64,000 bases of DNA, from contig NZ_CP024770.1 in NCBI RefSeq assembly GCF_011395035.1, forward strand, positions 557,785 to 621,784. The letters run 5' to 3'. A model generated the notes under the pieces. It was not told the origin of the DNA, made no database searches, and saw nothing but the letters and a program-made list of their open reading frames with translations. The number at the start of each line of letters is the position of its first letter. The first letter of the stretch is position 1. Below, in pieces: positions 62,433 to 64,000 of this stretch. Source of the DNA: Pantoea cypripedii. Its GTDB lineage: Bacteria; Pseudomonadota; Gammaproteobacteria; Enterobacterales; Enterobacteriaceae. Both the position numbers and the translations under genes were made by a program.

Positions 62433-62822
62433 TTAAGATGGACCCCACAACATCATTATTATCAGGGCGCTGATAGCGAGAGCAACCAGGATTTCCGCAA
62501 TAAGCAGCGTCATCAGCGAGTTCTGGCGGGCTCCCCAGGCGCCTTCTGCGTACTTTCGCCCGCGGCGGGCTTTCAGGCGTCTGATATGGATGACCTCAGT
62601 TAAGTTACTGATGGCGCGCCACCACATAATCACGACAGTCGTGACCAGGGTGCCAAATAAAATCAGGATGCTTATCATGCTCCAGTCCGTCCATGATATA
62701 TCCCCGTTAATCTCTGATAATTTCTCTATCAAGGTACGATCCTCCCCGTAAAGTTCATACTCATGCCGTTCTGCTGCCTGTGAACGTATAGAAACTGACG
62801 CTAACGCTGCTGGTCTTTTCAC
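62433..62822 (-). CDS. Two-helix membrane protein, paralog of its upstream neighbour
   Basis: 129 residues from a GTG that overlaps the previous stop (GTGA). Membrane helices at about 48-70 (MISILILFGTLVTTVVIMWW) and 103-126 (SLMTLLIAEILVALAISALI), joined by the basic loop NLTEVIHIRRLKARRGRKYA, EGAWG. The 92-aa protein before it shares NLxE...IRRL, KYA..xWG and LLxAExLV...LSxL. Function unknown. Last gene of a five-gene overlapping operon. Confidence 0.65.
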   Translation of the reverse strand: MKRPAALASVSIRSQAAERHEYELYGEDRTLIEKLSEINGDISWTDWSMISILILFGTLVTTVVIMWWRAISNLTEVIHIRRLKARRGRKYAEGAWGARQNSLMTLLIAEILVALAISALIIMMLWGPS

Positions 62823-63097
62823 CAGAGGGTTATTTCACTGAGCACCAGCAGCATCAGTACGCTCAGCGAATTCACAACGAGGCATTCTGCTAAAAGAAAT
62901 ATGCGCAGTGGTCCTGCTGAGATTCCCCATTCCCTGAGGGCATAGTATTTGGCCCGGTGCTGCCCGAGCCGCCGTATTTCCCTGAGGTTACCGGCGGTTC
63001 TCAATAATGCGTACGCCACGATTATCAACATGGTTCCATAGATGAAGCACTGCCGCAGCGGTGTATTTGCCAGTGCGTTCATCAGCCAGGCCGTCAT
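62819..63097 (-). CDS. Two-helix membrane protein (92 aa)
   Basis: From MTAWLMNALANTPLRQCFIY at an ATGA overlap with the preceding mini-gene; a longer frame from a TTG at 63238 is less likely because of that overlap. Helices at about 18-36 and 68-88, linked by NLREIRRLGQHRAKYYALRE, then WGISAGP. Clear paralog of the next gene. No family recognised. Both may form a hetero-oligomer in the inner membrane. Confidence 0.62.
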   Translation of the reverse strand: MTAWLMNALANTPLRQCFIYGTMLIIVAYALLRTAGNLREIRRLGQHRAKYYALREWGISAGPLRIFLLAECLVVNSLSVLMLLVLSEITLW

Positions 63098-63186
63098 ACC
63101 TGAAACCTGCTGTATATGCCCGACAGGAGCAACGGAGCGGTCTGAATGCGTTCCGACCACGCTTCCTGAGTCTGCCCCATACTCAT
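63094..63186 (-). CDS. Mini-gene, 30-aa peptide
   Basis: Reads MSMGQTQEAWSERIQTAPLL then LSGIYSRFQV. Its ATG overlaps the previous stop (TGATG) and its stop overlaps the next start (ATGA), so it may be a real translated link or merely the ribosome path between its neighbours. Partly hydrophobic; no motif. Confidence 0.4.
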   Translation of the reverse strand: MSMGQTQEAWSERIQTAPLLLSGIYSRFQV

Positions 63187-63272
63187 CAGTTGACACAGAC
63201 GTCAAATGAGGTGAGGACGCCGCCAGAAATAAAAACAAGCGCCAGAACGGCTCTGATTAGCAGCACCTTCAT
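63186..63272 (-). CDS. Mini-gene, 28-aa signal-like peptide
   Basis: Reads MKVLLIRAVLALVFISGGVL then TSFDVCVN: a charged start and a hydrophobic core like a signal or single membrane anchor, with one late Cys that is not in a lipobox. The ATG overlaps the stop of the 161-aa gene (ATGA). It could be a membrane micro-protein. Confidence 0.5.
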   Translation of the reverse strand: MKVLLIRAVLALVFISGGVLTSFDVCVN

Positions 63273-63754
63273 GTTGCTGCCCCGGCTGCGTAACAACTAA
63301 GAAATTCAGCTGTCAGGCGCCTGACCTCTTTGCGGAGCTGTACTTTGTTCTGCCGGACGCCGGCCATGAAGCTCAGCAGCGCATCAGTCTGTAACAGGTA
63401 GTAACGCGCCATTTCACCCGAGGGGCGACAGCGTAACTCCCCGCGCAGCATCGCCGTATCGATAAGGCTGCGCGCATAATCTGCTGCCGGCGTAAGGGCG
63501 TCCGATCCACGCCCATGATGGGTAGTGCAGGCTTCACCATATTTCTGCAGTGTCAGCATCATCCTTACCAGTCTCCGCCGGACGGGCAGGCGGGAATAGC
63601 GGAGCGGTAGGCACCACATAAAACCTGAACTTTCCACACTCCACAGCTTCGCGGGTTCCGGCATGTCATCCCTGAATGACACTGTTGTTACATGCTGGGG
63701 AAGGGCCTTGTGCAGGATATCTGCTGAGACAAATTCCGGACAAATGTAAGACAT
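63269..63754 (-). CDS. 161-aa protein, first gene of the overlapping operon
   Basis: Soluble, Arg/Leu-rich: starts MSYICPEFVSADILHKALPQ, middle YSRLPVRRRLVRMMLTLQKY, then YARSLIDTAMLRGELRCRPS and a helical end with VQLRKEVRRLTAEFLSCYAA. GAGGAG precedes the ATG. No known domain recognised. It faces the DUF3313 gene across a TetR-type palindrome and is translationally coupled to the mini-genes behind it. Confidence 0.62.
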   Translation of the reverse strand: MSYICPEFVSADILHKALPQHVTTVSFRDDMPEPAKLWSVESSGFMWCLPLRYSRLPVRRRLVRMMLTLQKYGEACTTHHGRGSDALTPAADYARSLIDTAMLRGELRCRPSGEMARYYLLQTDALLSFMAGVRQNKVQLRKEVRRLTAEFLSCYAAGAAT

Positions 63755-63827
63755 GTTGTACTCCTCATAAGAAAGTTACAGACACGATCTGAAACATTTT
63801 CTTGACAGAATCATAATAAACCATATT

Positions 63828-63844
63828 AACTATACCGTACAGTT
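63828..63844. promoter_or_regulatory. Second copy of the TetR-type palindrome
   Basis: AACTATACCGTACAGTT, arms AACT/AGTT and the shared CGTACAGTT of the site at 62182-62198. It lies between the divergent five-gene operon and the DUF3313 gene and could repress both. Confidence 0.65.
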
Positions 63845-63875
63845 CATTAATTAAAAAAGTAAACGGAGCGTTTTT

Positions 63876-64000
63876 ATGGTTTTAATGACCAGACAGTTGT
63901 CCCGTACGCTGATTCTGACCGCCGTCATTGCTGCTGCGGGATGTTCATCCACGTCGCCGGTAAAGTATACCGGCCTTGAGGCCTCATCCCGGATGACGTC
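63876..64000 (+). CDS. DUF3313-like lipoprotein, N-terminal part (runs off the right edge)
   Basis: Starts MVLMTRQLSRTLILTAVIAA followed by AGCSSTSPVKYTGLEASSRM; lipobox AAGC. The SPVKYTGLxSSS segment after the Cys is the usual start of DUF3313 lipoproteins, about 200-230 residues, function unknown and often near TetR and RND efflux genes. GGAG precedes the ATG by nine bases. What follows lies beyond the window. Confidence 0.68.
   Translation, partial: MVLMTRQLSRTLILTAVIAAAGCSSTSPVKYTGLEASSRMT

Noticed and set aside
62819..63238. 139-codon version of the second membrane protein, starting at TTG 63238
   Set aside because: The overlapping ATGA start at 63097 and the coupled mini-genes explain the region better; the added residues look like out-of-frame translation of the mini-genes.
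1..64000. CRISPR arrays, rRNA, tRNA, riboswitches and replication origin
   Set aside because: No regularly spaced repeats, no rRNA or tRNA-like segments and no iterons or rep gene were seen. Absence by eye is not proof for small RNAs.

Overview
The window looks like accessory DNA of an enteric bacterium (Enterobacterales, Klebsiella/Enterobacter/Kosakonia-like). Several genes closely resemble known enteric proteins: PoxB, KatE (HPII), YciE/YciF/YciG, YcgZ, AriR, YgiW, a DUF1471 protein and AlaE. There are no rRNA, tRNA, ribosomal or replication genes. Broken genes, a transposase remnant, a recombinase remnant and a long direct repeat are scattered through it, which suggests a large plasmid or genomic island. 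Genus and replicon cannot be settled from the sequence alone.

Layout. (1) 1-4.6 kb is a decayed margin: partial alaE-like gene, DUF6678 and DUF1471 genes, ISL3-type transposase remnant, two tiny charged proteins, and an orphan HipB-like regulator abutting an ornithine-cyclodeaminase remnant. (2) 4.6-10.8 kb holds regulator-linked oxidoreductases (TetR, SDR, MDR, SDR, VOC, MDR, AraC). (3) 10.8-16.4 kb is an amino-acid-derivative catabolic cluster: cysteine hydrolase, PLP dehydratase, OCD, AstE/AspA-type deacylase, periplasmic binding protein and a YheO/DauR-type regulator. Its intergenic regions share sequence motifs, and its enzyme set resembles ectoine-utilisation EutB/EutC/EutE. (4) 16.5-17.9 kb is a TetR-SDR pair with a perfect palindromic operator. 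(5) 17.9-23.4 kb is an itaconate-type degradation operon (CoA-transferase, hydratase, citramalyl-CoA lyase, divergent LysR) with a PoxB pyruvate oxidase joined to its end, which could oxidise the pyruvate the pathway releases.

(6) 25.7-48.7 kb is a dense general-stress and respiratory block: TPP oxidase, YciE/YciF/YciG-like proteins, formaldehyde-dehydrogenase-like enzyme, PncC-like amidase, a ForCE-type formate dehydrogenase (catalytic subunit plus DUF1641) running directly into a cytochrome bd-type oxidase, DUF421 protein, KatE, phosphoketolase, YgiW, AriR and YcgZ, SDR, and a glutaredoxin-MauE fusion. A BluR/MlrA-like repressor gene beside ycgZ/ariR carries an in-frame TGA. (7) 49-55.8 kb carries a PQQ glucose dehydrogenase, a LysR with a divergent hydrolase-SnoaL fusion, a 165-bp repeat also found near 2 kb, a truncated frameshifted membrane-protein gene, and a PAS-GGDEF diguanylate cyclase. 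(8) 55.9-61.4 kb has a condensation-domain pseudogene, amidase with divergent TetR, hydrolase, GNAT and a tyrosine-recombinase remnant.

(9) 61.5-64 kb is the least familiar part. A TetR gene is followed by two 25-26-residue lipoproteins. Opposite them lies an operon of five translationally overlapping genes, two of them paralogous two-helix membrane proteins. A DUF3313 lipoprotein runs off the right end. A nearly identical palindrome precedes both the tiny lipoproteins and the divergent operon/DUF3313 promoter region, so the whole group is probably one TetR-controlled envelope system.
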